From contig JAGLCJ010000003.1 in the NCBI GenBank assembly GCA_023146255.1, positions 1-64,000 on the forward strand: DNA of 64,000 nt, written 5' to 3'. The position numbers were made by a program, and so were the translations under genes. Under the pieces are notes generated by a model. It had not been told where the DNA came from. It saw nothing but the letters and a program-made list of their open reading frames with translations, and searched no databases. This document shows, in pieces, positions 54,732 through 63,500 of the stretch; position 1 is the first letter of the stretch; each line of letters opens with the position of its first letter. The stretch is from Alcanivoracaceae bacterium. Lineage in GTDB: Bacteria; Pseudomonadota; Gammaproteobacteria; Pseudomonadales; Alcanivoracaceae.

Positions 54732-56090
54732 TCAGCCCTGAGTGGGAGCTGGCAGGAAGCGCAAGGTGTAGTTCTGCGCCTCACTGCCCGGGTCAACAAT
54801 CTCCAGAGACAAGCGCACCGGCACGCCGGGCGGCATCTGGGTCATATCGGTCAGGTCACCACGCAGGTATTCGGCAGGCTGGAACCGGCGGCTGGCAACT
54901 GCCCGGCCGTTGAGGTCGGTGAACCCCAGCTCCAGCAGCGGAAATGGCTGTGGGTATTCGGCTTCATTGAAGACGATGACATCAACGATCAGGGCGCCTT
55001 CGGCCGCCGGGTGATCCCGGACCACCAGGTTGGCACCACGCAGTCGGGTGACATCAGAGGGGTTGGGCAGGGCGCAGCCGATGGCGCCACAGAGGTTGGC
55101 ATAGAACGGCCGCCATGTCGGGGTCCGGGACAGCTCGGCGAAATTGAATATCAGGTACTGGCTGGTAAAGACCAGTACGGCAGCCAGAGACAGGGCCGCC
55201 CACTTCAGCAGCTCGCCACCTTGATTGCCAAGGCTGTCCATCGGCAGGCTGACGCGGGCGGGTTTGCGCTCCTCGATCGCCGGCAGATCAATGGCGGCGA
55301 TTTCGCCAGTGCCCTCGTCCAGCACTCCGAGTGTGTCCTCGTTGAAAAAGTCACCGGAGTCCATCGCCCAGTCAGGGGTCTCAACGGCCTGCTTCTGGCT
55401 TGCCTGAGTGGTGCGTTGTTTGCGCTGTTCCTTTTGCTGGCGTCGTGACTGATCCTCCTCACGCTCGGTCAGCTCCATGATGTCTGCGCGGACCGGCACA
55501 GGTTCAGGGCGTTCGCCCTCGTCCAGCTCTTCCAGCAGCTTCTCCGCCCAGGACTCGTCACTGTCGTCACTCTGGTTGCGTTTCCCTGCTCCGGCCATAT
55601 CGGAGAAGCTTTCGTCACCAAGGCCGTCTTTGTCGTCAGTGTCCAGCGACATGAAGGAGTCGCTTAGCTCCAGTGATCCCAGCGACACCTTGGTGTCATT
55701 GGACTGAATCCGCGAAGGTTCCGGTTCGTCCACCAGCTTTGAAGGGACGGCGTCTTCCATGTCGTCGCTGAGCTCGTCATCCAGCGTCCAGCGGTTGCCG
55801 GCCGGCGCTTCGGCAGGTGCCGGTCGGGCATTATCCTCCGGCATGGTCCATTTATTGTCGGTGGCCGGCTTCTGTGCGGCAGCAGGGCGTGAGGCAGGTT
55901 TTGGCGTCGCCTTTGCCGCTGGCGCGGGTGTTTTGGCGGCCGGCTTTTCGGCGATCAGGTGGTCAGTAGCCTGAAAAACCTTCAGGCAGGAGCCACAGCG
56001 CACCGCACCTTTGGCCTGGGCAAGGTGCTGTTCGCTGATTCGGAACTGGGCGCCGCAATGCGGGCACTGGGTTTTATATTGCGCAGCCAT
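54732..56090 (-). CDS. Zinc-ribbon and DUF3426 membrane protein
   Basis: A 452-residue protein. The N-terminal MJ0042-type zinc ribbon has four Cys (CPHC and CGSC at 9, 12, 32, 35). A long acidic, low-complexity linker (about 50-280) rich in Asp, Glu and Ala follows, then one transmembrane helix (about 293-315) and a C-terminal DUF3426 domain in the periplasm (FYANLCGAIGCALP). Widespread in Proteobacteria, usually beside dusB-fis or prmA as here. Role unknown. Confidence 0.85.
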   Translation of the reverse strand: MAAQYKTQCPHCGAQFRISEQHLAQAKGAVRCGSCLKVFQATDHLIAEKPAAKTPAPAAKATPKPASRPAAAQKPATDNKWTMPEDNARPAPAEAPAGNRWTLDDELSDDMEDAVPSKLVDEPEPSRIQSNDTKVSLGSLELSDSFMSLDTDDKDGLGDESFSDMAGAGKRNQSDDSDESWAEKLLEELDEGERPEPVPVRADIMELTEREEDQSRRQQKEQRKQRTTQASQKQAVETPDWAMDSGDFFNEDTLGVLDEGTGEIAAIDLPAIEERKPARVSLPMDSLGNQGGELLKWAALSLAAVLVFTSQYLIFNFAELSRTPTWRPFYANLCGAIGCALPNPSDVTRLRGANLVVRDHPAAEGALIVDVIVFNEAEYPQPFPLLELGFTDLNGRAVASRRFQPAEYLRGDLTDMTQMPPGVPVRLSLEIVDPGSEAQNYTLRFLPAPTQG

Positions 56091-56179
56091 GCCGGCGACA
56101 GACTCCTTGTTGATCCTGAGCCGCAGTGTTACCCAAGCCGGCGGCTGGCGGCAAGCCGCTGCTCAGTGACGGGCGATAT

Positions 56180-57055
56180 TTATCCGCGCCGGACGCCATG
56201 AATGCGAACCCAGTCATTTTTCTGTGCCACTGCGGACAACTCGAAATTATCGCGATAGGCGGCCAGCACTGCATCACGTTGCTCGGCCAGAATGCCTGAC
56301 AACACCAGATCGGCACCGGGGCGACAGTGGCGGGTCAGCAGCGGTGCCAGCTCGACCAGCGGTCCGGCGAGGATGTTGGCCAGTACCAGATCATAGCTTT
56401 GCTCCGGCATCGCCTCGGGCAGGTAGCACTGCAGCCGATCGGCAACGCCGTTGGCCTGCGCATTGTCCCGACTGGCCAGCAGCGCTTGTGGGTCAAGATC
56501 GCAGCCATCAGCACGGGCGGCGCCAAGCAGCAGAGCGGCAATCGCCAGTACTCCGGAGCCGCAGCCAAAGTCGAGTACCGTGCGGCCGCTCAGGTTGGCG
56601 CCGTCCAGCCACTCAAGGCAGAGCGAGGTGGTTTCGTGGGTGCCGGTGCCAAATGCCAGGCCCGGGTCCAGCTTCAGGTTCACGCCCTGCGGGTCTGGCG
56701 CCTCGCTCCAGCTCGGCACAATCCAGAGTCGCTTGCCGAACTGCATCGGATGGAAGTCCGCCATCCAGGCCCGTTCCCACGGCTGGTCTTCGATCAACTC
56801 GTGGCGATAGTCGGCCAGTTCACCAGCGGCGGACTCAATAGCAGCACGCAGCAGGTCCGGATCCGTATCACTTTCAAACAGCGCGGTGATCACGGTTTCC
56901 TGCCACAGCGGTGTTGCCCCCGGTGGCGGCTCAAACAGCGGCTGGTCAGCAGCATCAGTGCAGGTCACGGCATTGGCGCCCAGCTCGGACAGCAGGTCCT
57001 GCAGGGATTCGGTGCGCGCCGCATCGGACGGAATATGGATTTGCAGCCAGGCCAT
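56180..57055 (-). CDS. prmA: Ribosomal protein L11 methyltransferase PrmA
   Basis: Methylates the N-terminal and two Lys residues of ribosomal protein L11. The 291-residue protein begins MAWLQIHIPSDAARTESLQD and has LDPGLAFGTGTHETTSLCLE and the SAM-binding VLDFGCGSGVLAIAALLLGA, plus DLVLANILAGPLVELAP. It follows accC by 76 bases, a common order. Confidence 0.95.
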   Translation of the reverse strand: MAWLQIHIPSDAARTESLQDLLSELGANAVTCTDAADQPLFEPPPGATPLWQETVITALFESDTDPDLLRAAIESAAGELADYRHELIEDQPWERAWMADFHPMQFGKRLWIVPSWSEAPDPQGVNLKLDPGLAFGTGTHETTSLCLEWLDGANLSGRTVLDFGCGSGVLAIAALLLGAARADGCDLDPQALLASRDNAQANGVADRLQCYLPEAMPEQSYDLVLANILAGPLVELAPLLTRHCRPGADLVLSGILAEQRDAVLAAYRDNFELSAVAQKNDWVRIHGVRRG

Positions 57056-57131
57056 GGTGGTTCCTGCCAGTCACGGGGGCGCGATTATGCCACGGTTTTC
57101 CCGGCGGGAGCTGCCGGGAAAACCGCAGTGA

Positions 57132-58478
57132 TCAGCTGTTGCGCAGCTTTTTTTCCAGATAGTGGATGTCGACGCCGCCGGCGGCGAAACCCTTGTCGCG
57201 GAAGATCCGGTCGCGATGCAACGGGATGTTGGTCTTGATACCCTCCACCACCACTTCTTCCAGCGCGTTACGCATCCTGGCAAAGGCAGTGGCGCGATCC
57301 GGACCCCAGGTGATGATCTTGCCAATCAGCGAGTCATAGTAGGGTGGCACGGTATAGCCGGAGTAAACATGCGAGTCGACTCGCACGCCATTGCCACCGG
57401 GAGCATGGAAGTAGCTGATCTTGCCAGGGCTGGGCGTGAAGTTGACCGGATCTTCGGCATTAACCCTGACTTCAATGGCATGACCGAAAAACTGCACATC
57501 ATCCTGAGTGATCTGCAGCGGGGTGCCACCGGCTACCAGCAACTGCTGTTTGACGATATCGACACCGGTGATCATCTCACTGACGGGATGTTCAACCTGA
57601 ACCCGGGTGTTCATTTCGATGAAATAGAAATGGCCATCTTCGTACAGGAACTCGAAGGTGCCGGCGCCGCGGTAGTTGATCTCCTTGCATGCCCTGACGC
57701 AACGCTCAGCCACTTCGCGCTTGATATGCTCGGGAATATTCGGTGCCGGCGCTTCTTCCACCACTTTCTGGTGACGGCGCTGCAGCGAGCAGTCGCGATC
57801 ACCCAGATGAATGACGTTGCCCTGGCCATCGGCCAGTACCTGAATTTCAACATGACGCGGATGCTGGAGAAATTTCTCCATGTACACGGTGTCGTCGCCG
57901 AAAGCATTTTTTGCTTCCGAGCGGGTCAGGGTAATGGCGTTGAGCAGTTGATGCTCGCTCTCAACAACGCGCATGCCACGACCGCCGCCACCTGCTGCCG
58001 CCTTGATGATTACCGGGTAGCCGATCTGTTGGCCAAGGCGCAGCGCTTCGTCAGAGTCTTCGCCTACCGGGCCACCAGAACCGGGAACGGTCGGTACACC
58101 GGCTTTTTTCATTGCCTCGATGGCGGATACCTTGTTGCCCATCAGGCGAATGGTTTCTGCGCGCGGTCCGATAAAGGTAAACCCGGAGCGCTCGACAATT
58201 TCGGCAAAATCCGCATTCTCGGCGAGGAAGCCATAGCCCGGATGAATGGCATCCGCGTCGGTGACTTCCGCGGCGCTGATGATCGACGGGATATTCAGGT
58301 AGGACTGGGCGCTGGGTGCCGGGCCAATACAGACCGCTTCGTCGGCAAGGCGCACGTGCATCAGGTCACGGTCAGCCTTGGAGTAAACTGCGACAGTACG
58401 AATGCCCAGCTCACGGCAGGCGCGCAAGATCCGCAGGGCAATTTCACCGCGGTTGGCAATCAGGACTTTCTCAAGCAT
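57132..58478 (-). CDS. accC: Biotin carboxylase subunit AccC
   Basis: ATP-dependent carboxylation of biotin on AccB, first half of acetyl-CoA carboxylase. The 448-residue ATP-grasp protein begins MLEKVLIANRGEIALRILRA and has VIIKAAAGGGGRGMRVVESE, RDCSLQRRHQKVVEEAPAP and EMNTRVQVEHPVSEMITG. The ATG at 58478 is the family start; the frame extends upstream only into the accB end. It follows accB by 13 bases. Confidence 0.97.
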   Translation of the reverse strand: MLEKVLIANRGEIALRILRACRELGIRTVAVYSKADRDLMHVRLADEAVCIGPAPSAQSYLNIPSIISAAEVTDADAIHPGYGFLAENADFAEIVERSGFTFIGPRAETIRLMGNKVSAIEAMKKAGVPTVPGSGGPVGEDSDEALRLGQQIGYPVIIKAAAGGGGRGMRVVESEHQLLNAITLTRSEAKNAFGDDTVYMEKFLQHPRHVEIQVLADGQGNVIHLGDRDCSLQRRHQKVVEEAPAPNIPEHIKREVAERCVRACKEINYRGAGTFEFLYEDGHFYFIEMNTRVQVEHPVSEMITGVDIVKQQLLVAGGTPLQITQDDVQFFGHAIEVRVNAEDPVNFTPSPGKISYFHAPGGNGVRVDSHVYSGYTVPPYYDSLIGKIITWGPDRATAFARMRNALEEVVVEGIKTNIPLHRDRIFRDKGFAAGGVDIHYLEKKLRNS

Positions 58479-58491
58479 GACGTATCCCCCG

Positions 58492-58950
58492 TCAGACGAT
58501 GCTGAACAGGGGCTGGTCAAACTCCACCGGTTCGCCGTTTTCCACCAGAATGGCTTCGATGGTGCCGGATTTGTCGGCTTCAATCTGATTCATCATCTTC
58601 ATCGCTTCGACAATGCAGAGCACATCGCCAGCCTTGACCTGCTTGCCGACTTCAACGAAGGAAGCGGCTTCCGGTGATGGCGAGCGATAGAAGGTGCCGA
58701 CCATCGGTGAACGAACTACATGGCCGGCGGGCTTGCGCTCGGCGCTGTCAGCGCTACCGGTGGTTTGTGCCGGAGCGCTAACCGGTGCGGCTTGCGGTGG
58801 CGGCGCATAATAAGTCTGCTGCACTGGCATGGCGTTGCCGCCACGATTACGGCTGATGCGAACAGACTCTTCGCCTTCGCGGATTTCCAGTTCGTCGATA
58901 CCGGATTCTTCCAGCAGTTCGATCAGTTTTTTGACTTTACGAATATCCAT
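58492..58950 (-). CDS. accB: Biotin carboxyl carrier protein AccB
   Basis: Carries CO2-biotin to the carboxyltransferase. The 152-residue protein begins MDIRKVKKLIELLEESGIDE, has a flexible Pro/Ala linker (APPPQAAPVSAPAQ), and ends in a biotinyl domain whose target Lys lies in CIVEAMKMMNQIEADKSG. It is 20 bases downstream of aroQ and 13 upstream of accC, the conserved aroQ-accB-accC order. Confidence 0.97.
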   Translation of the reverse strand: MDIRKVKKLIELLEESGIDELEIREGEESVRISRNRGGNAMPVQQTYYAPPPQAAPVSAPAQTTGSADSAERKPAGHVVRSPMVGTFYRSPSPEAASFVEVGKQVKAGDVLCIVEAMKMMNQIEADKSGTIEAILVENGEPVEFDQPLFSIV

Positions 58951-58970
58951 TGACGGTTCCTGTCTTCAAT

Positions 58971-59414
58971 TCACTGTTGTTCAAGTTTGCGCAGGGCGGC
59001 ATCCAGGGCCAGACGATAACCATCGGCACCGAGCCCGACGATGACGCCCTCCGCGATATCGGAGAAATAGGAGTGATGGCGGAAGCTTTCCCGGCGGTGC
59101 ACGTTGGACAGATGCACTTCGATAAAGGGAATGGCCACCGCCAGCAGGGCATCGCGCAGGGCGATGCTGGTATGGGTAAAGGCAGCCGGATTGAACAGAA
59201 TGAAATCGATGCCTTCGCTGCGGGCGGCCTGAATCCGGTCAATCAGCTCGTACTCGGCATTGCTCTGCAGGTACTGCAGGTGGTGGCCGCGGGCTTTGGC
59301 TTGCTCAAGCAGTTGCTGGTTGATCTGCTCCAGCGTCAGCCGGCCATAGGTATCCGGCTCGCGGCTGCCGAGCAGGTTCAGATTGGGGCCATGCAGGACA
59401 AGAATGGTGGCCAA
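58971..59414 (-). CDS. aroQ: Type II 3-dehydroquinate dehydratase AroQ
   Basis: Converts 3-dehydroquinate to 3-dehydroshikimate, linking to chorismate and hence the trp genes of this window. The 147-residue protein shows VLHGPNLNLLGSREPDTYG, FILFNPAAFTHTSIALRDAL and VHLSNVHRRESFRHHSYFSD, with the catalytic Tyr and His. It starts the aroQ-accB-accC unit. Confidence 0.95.
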   Translation of the reverse strand: MATILVLHGPNLNLLGSREPDTYGRLTLEQINQQLLEQAKARGHHLQYLQSNAEYELIDRIQAARSEGIDFILFNPAAFTHTSIALRDALLAVAIPFIEVHLSNVHRRESFRHHSYFSDIAEGVIVGLGADGYRLALDAALRKLEQQ

Positions 59415-59463
59415 TTTCGCAGCTCCCCGGCAAAAAGTCCGTTAATTGCGCTGATCTTCCATG

Positions 59464-59488
59464 AAAAAGGCGCCGATAAGACGCCTTT
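59464..59488 (-). terminator. Rho-independent terminator behind dsbD
   Basis: On the minus strand AAAGGCG (59488-59482) pairs with CGCCTTT (59472-59466), then TTTTTC. It lies about 70 bases after the dsbD stop and before the aroQ gene. Confidence 0.7.
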
Positions 59489-59556
59489 CCCTGATGACCG
59501 GAGAGTCTAGGTGGAAATGGATGCAGTTGAAAGTGATTTACAAGGCTGGTTACAAA

Positions 59557-61398
59557 TCACCGCCTGTTCGCTGCAGATACCTTCGTGTTCATGTGTGAAA
59601 TAAAGGACTCTGGTCCCATTTCACCGAGTATCCGGCTGCCGTCGATCTCGTTGCCGGCGGGATCGAAGAAGATCAGGCAGGGCAGGCCGATAATGCCGTA
59701 TCGCTGCATGATGCCCTGATTCTCCCGGTTAATCTCGGTGATATCGGCCTTGATCAGCCGGTAGTTGGCGTTGGCCAATGCCGCCAGCACATCGGCCTGA
59801 TTCAGGGTTTTCTCCTCCAGCACCTTGCAGGCCACACACCAGTCGGCATAGAAGTCCACCAGCACCGGTTGGCCGTTGCGGCGTGCCTCGTCCAGTTGTT
59901 GCTGTAGCGCTTCAGCGCCTTTCAGCTTCAGCCACGGCCCCTGAGTCGCGGCCTGTGTGGTGGCGCTGGCACTACTGCCGGTGTCCGGACGATTCAGCGG
60001 TTGCAGAGGGTCGGTGCCACCACCGGCAGCGCCGACCACCATGATCGCGCCATACAGGGCCAGCACCAGCGCCAGACTGCGCTTCAGTCGTGACTGACCT
60101 TCCTGAACCGGCTCCAGCGCACCAAGCCAGATGCCGTAAACCGCCAGCAGCAGGCCGTACAGGGCCAGCGTAACGCCATCCGGAATGATCCGGTCGAGCA
60201 GCCAGATCGCTATACCGAGCATCATCACGCCGAAAAAGCGCTTGATGTCTTCCATCCAGCCGCCGGCTTTGGGCAGCAGGTGACCGCCGCCAGTGCCGGC
60301 CAGAATAAGCGGCAGGCCCATGCCCATGGACAGGGAGAACAGGCTCAGGGCCCCGGTCACGGCATCGCCGCTGGCGGCGACGTAGACCAGTGCGCCAGCC
60401 AGAATCGGTGTCACGCAGGGCGATACCACCAGTGCGGAAATGGCCCCCATCAGACCGGCACCCCACAGGGAACCGCCACTGCGACCATCGCCCAGCGCAT
60501 TGAGTCGGTTGCGCAGTGCTGCCGGCAGCTGCAGCTCGTAAAGACCAAACATGGCCAGCGCCAGCACCGCGAACACCACGGTGGAGGCAATGATCGCGGC
60601 CGGTTGCTGCAGCATGTACTGCAGGTTCATGCCAGCACCGAACAGGGCCACCAGCATGCCGGCCAAGGTGTAGGGCAGGGCCACGCCGAGCACATAGGCG
60701 CTGCTGAGCATGAAGCCGCGGCCGGCGCCGGGATTGTCGGCGCCGGCAATAATGCCGGACAGGATCGGAATCATCGGGAATACGCACGGCGTAAAGGCCA
60801 GCAGCAGGCCGCCGGCAAAAAACAGCAGCATCACCATGCCAAGGCCGTGGCTGCTCATCCAGTCACTGAAGACGCCGGCATTATCCGAGGTCAGGGTGTT
60901 GAAAAATCCGCTGTCAGATGGCACCGGCGCGGTGGTGACGGGTGCCGGCTCCGGCACAAAGGTGAGTGGAATGCGGGCAGTTTGCGGGGTGTAGCAGAGC
61001 ACGTCCTCAAGGCAACCCTGATGGTCGACCTCCAGCACGGTGGCCACCAGCGGCACGCTGTCCAGTGCCACGGTGAACTCCAGCTGGTCGTAGTAGACCT
61101 CGACCTCACCGAAGATCTCATCAGTTTTCGGTTTGCCCGCCGGCGGTTGCCAGTCAGCGAAATCGTTGAGCAGGTTGCCGTTTTCATCGAGCAGGCGCAG
61201 GCCAAGACTGTGCTGATACAGATAGACGCCGGGGTAGAGGGCGATCAGCACTCGAATCTGCTGTTGCTCCGGCTCGGCAAAGGCACTGACCTGCATGGCA
61301 TCCGAGGCCAGTGGAATATCGTCATTGCTGAATGCGGTCGCCAATGAGGCATTGAGCAGCAGCCACAGGGCGCTGAAGGCAAGCCAGAATCTGTACAT
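59557..61398 (-). CDS. dsbD: Thiol:disulfide interchange protein DsbD
   Basis: Moves reducing power from cytoplasmic thioredoxin across the inner membrane to periplasmic thiol proteins. The 613-residue protein has a signal peptide, an alpha domain with the cysteines of HQGCLEDVLCYTPQ, a polytopic beta domain (TPCVFPMIPILSGI and SPCVTPILAGALVY, each with a Cys), and a C-terminal thioredoxin domain with FYADWCVACKVLEEKT. It is divergent from a TlpA-like gene, separated by 151 bases that contain two CTTAA-type boxes. It could supply electrons to the neighbouring thioredoxin. Confidence 0.94.
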   Translation of the reverse strand: MYRFWLAFSALWLLLNASLATAFSNDDIPLASDAMQVSAFAEPEQQQIRVLIALYPGVYLYQHSLGLRLLDENGNLLNDFADWQPPAGKPKTDEIFGEVEVYYDQLEFTVALDSVPLVATVLEVDHQGCLEDVLCYTPQTARIPLTFVPEPAPVTTAPVPSDSGFFNTLTSDNAGVFSDWMSSHGLGMVMLLFFAGGLLLAFTPCVFPMIPILSGIIAGADNPGAGRGFMLSSAYVLGVALPYTLAGMLVALFGAGMNLQYMLQQPAAIIASTVVFAVLALAMFGLYELQLPAALRNRLNALGDGRSGGSLWGAGLMGAISALVVSPCVTPILAGALVYVAASGDAVTGALSLFSLSMGMGLPLILAGTGGGHLLPKAGGWMEDIKRFFGVMMLGIAIWLLDRIIPDGVTLALYGLLLAVYGIWLGALEPVQEGQSRLKRSLALVLALYGAIMVVGAAGGGTDPLQPLNRPDTGSSASATTQAATQGPWLKLKGAEALQQQLDEARRNGQPVLVDFYADWCVACKVLEEKTLNQADVLAALANANYRLIKADITEINRENQGIMQRYGIIGLPCLIFFDPAGNEIDGSRILGEMGPESFISHMNTKVSAANRR

Positions 61399-61457
61399 CG
61401 TTTTCTCCGTTATTGCCCGGTGGACCTCCCGGTGAGCGGACAGTTTCCGGGATGACG

Positions 61458-61506
61458 CTTAACGGTAGCTTAACAGCCCTGTGCGGCTGCTTAAGATTCC
61501 GTTAAG
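61458..61506. promoter_or_regulatory. Tandem PmrA/QseB-like response-regulator boxes
   Basis: CTTAAC-GGTAG-CTTAAC (61458-61474) and CTTAAG-ATTCC-GTTAAG (61490-61506) each give two hexamers 11 bases apart, the form bound by OmpR-type PmrA/QseB regulators (YTTAAN with N5 spacing). They lie in the dsbD/tlpA-like divergent region, about 45-90 bases from either start. Confidence 0.6.
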
Positions 61507-61549
61507 GCAGCGCGTGGACACTGCACTGGTCTGAATCGAGGAGACCACC

Positions 61550-62002
61550 ATGCGCCGACTGCTCATCATGCTCTTGCTGTTGCCTTCGCTATTACGTGCA
61601 GAAGGCGTCACGGCGGAGCAATTCTCGCCGTCGCTGTACCCCGACGCAAAGGTTATCTATGTCGACTTCTGGGCCAGCTGGTGCGTGCCCTGTCGGCAAT
61701 CCTTCCCGTGGCTGACGCAGATGCAGGCTCGCTATGGCGCCGAGGGTCTGAAGATTGTCGGCATCAATGTCGATCGCCGCCGTGAAGATGCACAGCGGTT
61801 TCTGGCAGAACATCCGGCCGGCTTCGATCTGGTGATGGATCCGGCCGGCAAGCTGGCGGCGAGCTATCAGCTCCAGGGCATGCCGTCGGCCGTGTTGTTG
61901 GCGCCAGATGGGACCGAGCTGGAGCGCCACATTGGTTTTCGCGCTGACCATCTTGATGAATACGAGGCGACCCTGCGCCGCCTGCTGGCTGAGAGGAACT
62001 GA
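61550..62002 (+). CDS. TlpA/ResA-like exported thioredoxin
   Basis: A 150-residue periplasmic thiol-disulfide oxidoreductase. The signal peptide MRRLLIMLLLLPSLLRAEG is followed by a thioredoxin fold with active-site WASWCVPCRQSF, the cis-Pro in GMPSAVLLAPDGTE and GFRADHLDEYEATL at the end. CVPC resembles the TlpA/ResA group rather than DsbA. It heads a unit with DUF4266, DUF3570 and ApbE genes, with 2 bases to the next one, and is divergent from dsbD, its likely reductant source. Confidence 0.9.
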   Translation: MRRLLIMLLLLPSLLRAEGVTAEQFSPSLYPDAKVIYVDFWASWCVPCRQSFPWLTQMQARYGAEGLKIVGINVDRRREDAQRFLAEHPAGFDLVMDPAGKLAASYQLQGMPSAVLLAPDGTELERHIGFRADHLDEYEATLRRLLAERN

Positions 62003-62004
62003 AT

Positions 62005-62220
62005 ATGCGTGTGTTGACTGTGCTTGGCTGTCTGCTGCTTGTCAGCGGTTGTCAGAATCTCGGGGTGAATCCCTGGGAGCGTGAAGTCCTGGCCCGTGAA
62101 GCGATGATTCCCGGTGTCGCTGACGGTCTCGACGATGCTTTTGATGATCACATCTATTTCTCCAAGGAAGGTTCCAGCGGCGGCCGTGGTTTCGGCGGAG
62201 GAGGTTGCGGATGCAATTGA
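62005..62220 (+). CDS. DUF4266 small lipoprotein with GGGGCGCN tail
   Basis: A 71-residue lipoprotein. The signal MRVLTVLGCLLLVSGC ends in a lipobox VSGC, so the Cys would be lipidated. The mature part carries NPWEREVLAREAM, a DUF4266 signature, an acidic patch DGLDDAFDDHIYF and a glycine-rich C-terminus SGGRGFGGGGCGCN with two Cys that are likely exposed. It starts 2 bases after the thioredoxin and its last 10 bases overlap the DUF3570 gene. Lys/Cys/Gly-rich tails of this type suggest metal, cofactor or thiol chemistry; function unknown. Confidence 0.82.
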   Translation: MRVLTVLGCLLLVSGCQNLGVNPWEREVLAREAMIPGVADGLDDAFDDHIYFSKEGSSGGRGFGGGGCGCN

Positions 62221-63488
62221 AAAAACGACATCAGCCGGGTCCGGTATCGACCAGTCTGGCGCTTGCCACCTGCGCTCTGCTGGGCGTTCCTGCTATGGCA
62301 GAAGAGGCTGACAAGTGGCAGGTCGACGGTTCCATGTTGCTATACTCGGAGACTGATCGGGTATCGGCCATCGAGCCGGTGATCAAGGCCAGTCGGACCT
62401 TCAAGAACGAGAGCAAACTCGATCTGAAGTTGACGGTGGATTCATTGACCGGTTCGTCGCATAACGGTGCGGCGGTGACCAATGGACCACAAACCTTTAC
62501 CAGTCCGTCCGGCAACAAGGTTTACCAGACCAATGCCGGGGATGTGCCGCTGGACGATTCATTCCTTGATACCCGTGTGGCCCTGAGTGGCCAGTACAGC
62601 TGGTTGCTCAATCGCACACTGCGGGCCACAAGCGGCATCAATTTCTCCAATGAATATGACTTCTTCTCAGTGGGTGCCAACGCCGGACTGAACTGGGATC
62701 TGAATCAGCGCAATACCACGCTGTCTTTCCTGCTTGGCCTGGAGAGCGACACCATCGAGCCGGTGGGTGGTGTGCCTGAGGCGCTGTCGCTGCAGCCTGA
62801 TCAATTACGCACGGACACCAGCGAGTCGCGCACGGTGACCGATGTACTGCTCGGCTGGACGCAGGTCATGAACCGGCGCTGGATCATGCAGCTGAACTAC
62901 AACCTGTCGCTGGCCAGTGGCTACATGACTGACCCGTACAAGGTTGTGACGCTGACCGATGGTGCCGGCACGGCACTGGAGTCTGAGGACTTTGGTGGTG
63001 CCGATATCGGTGTCGGTGATGCACAGATATTCGAGCAGCGCCCGGATTCGCGAACCCGCCATGCGTTGTACTGGGAGAACCGCTACAGCCGTGACAATGA
63101 CGACGTCATCGCGATCGGCTACCGGTTCATGACCGATGACTGGGGCATCAGCTCGCACACACTGGATGCCAAATATCGTTGGCAACTGGATCGTGGCTGG
63201 TTCCTGCAGCCGCATGTGCGCTACTACATCCAGAACGAGGCAGACTTCTGGTATGAGTCGCTGACTGCAGCCGAGTACACCACCGTGCTGGCCAGTAATG
63301 ACTACGCCAGTGGCGATTACCGGCTTGGCAAGCTGACTGACCTGACCGTCGGTCTCAAGGTCGGCCGGGAACTGCCCAGCGGCAGGAAGTGGGATGCCCG
63401 ACTCGAGTTCATGCAACAGTCCGGTGATACCGATGCTGCGGATGTCAGTGCGGTGATTGGTCAGGTAGGCTATCGCTTCTACTGGTAA
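62211..63488 (+). CDS. DUF3570 outer-membrane-type beta protein
   Basis: A 425-residue exported protein of the DUF3570 family. The signal sequence ends around LLGVPAMAEEAD, and the remainder is strand-rich with repeated aromatic patterns (YSWLLNRTLRATSGINFSNEY, HALYWENRYSRDNDDVIAIG). It ends QVGYRFYW, consistent with an outer-membrane barrel. A strong GGAGGAGGT site precedes the ATG at 62211, inside the DUF4266 gene end. Family function is unknown; it recurs beside DUF4266, TlpA-like and ApbE genes. Confidence 0.8.
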   Translation: MQLKKRHQPGPVSTSLALATCALLGVPAMAEEADKWQVDGSMLLYSETDRVSAIEPVIKASRTFKNESKLDLKLTVDSLTGSSHNGAAVTNGPQTFTSPSGNKVYQTNAGDVPLDDSFLDTRVALSGQYSWLLNRTLRATSGINFSNEYDFFSVGANAGLNWDLNQRNTTLSFLLGLESDTIEPVGGVPEALSLQPDQLRTDTSESRTVTDVLLGWTQVMNRRWIMQLNYNLSLASGYMTDPYKVVTLTDGAGTALESEDFGGADIGVGDAQIFEQRPDSRTRHALYWENRYSRDNDDVIAIGYRFMTDDWGISSHTLDAKYRWQLDRGWFLQPHVRYYIQNEADFWYESLTAAEYTTVLASNDYASGDYRLGKLTDLTVGLKVGRELPSGRKWDARLEFMQQSGDTDAADVSAVIGQVGYRFYW

Positions 63489-63500
63489 CGCGACATACCG

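Noticed and set aside
60280..61347. A 355-codon plus-strand frame opposite dsbD
   Set aside because: Gln/His/Gly-rich antisense frame; DsbD sense features are complete.
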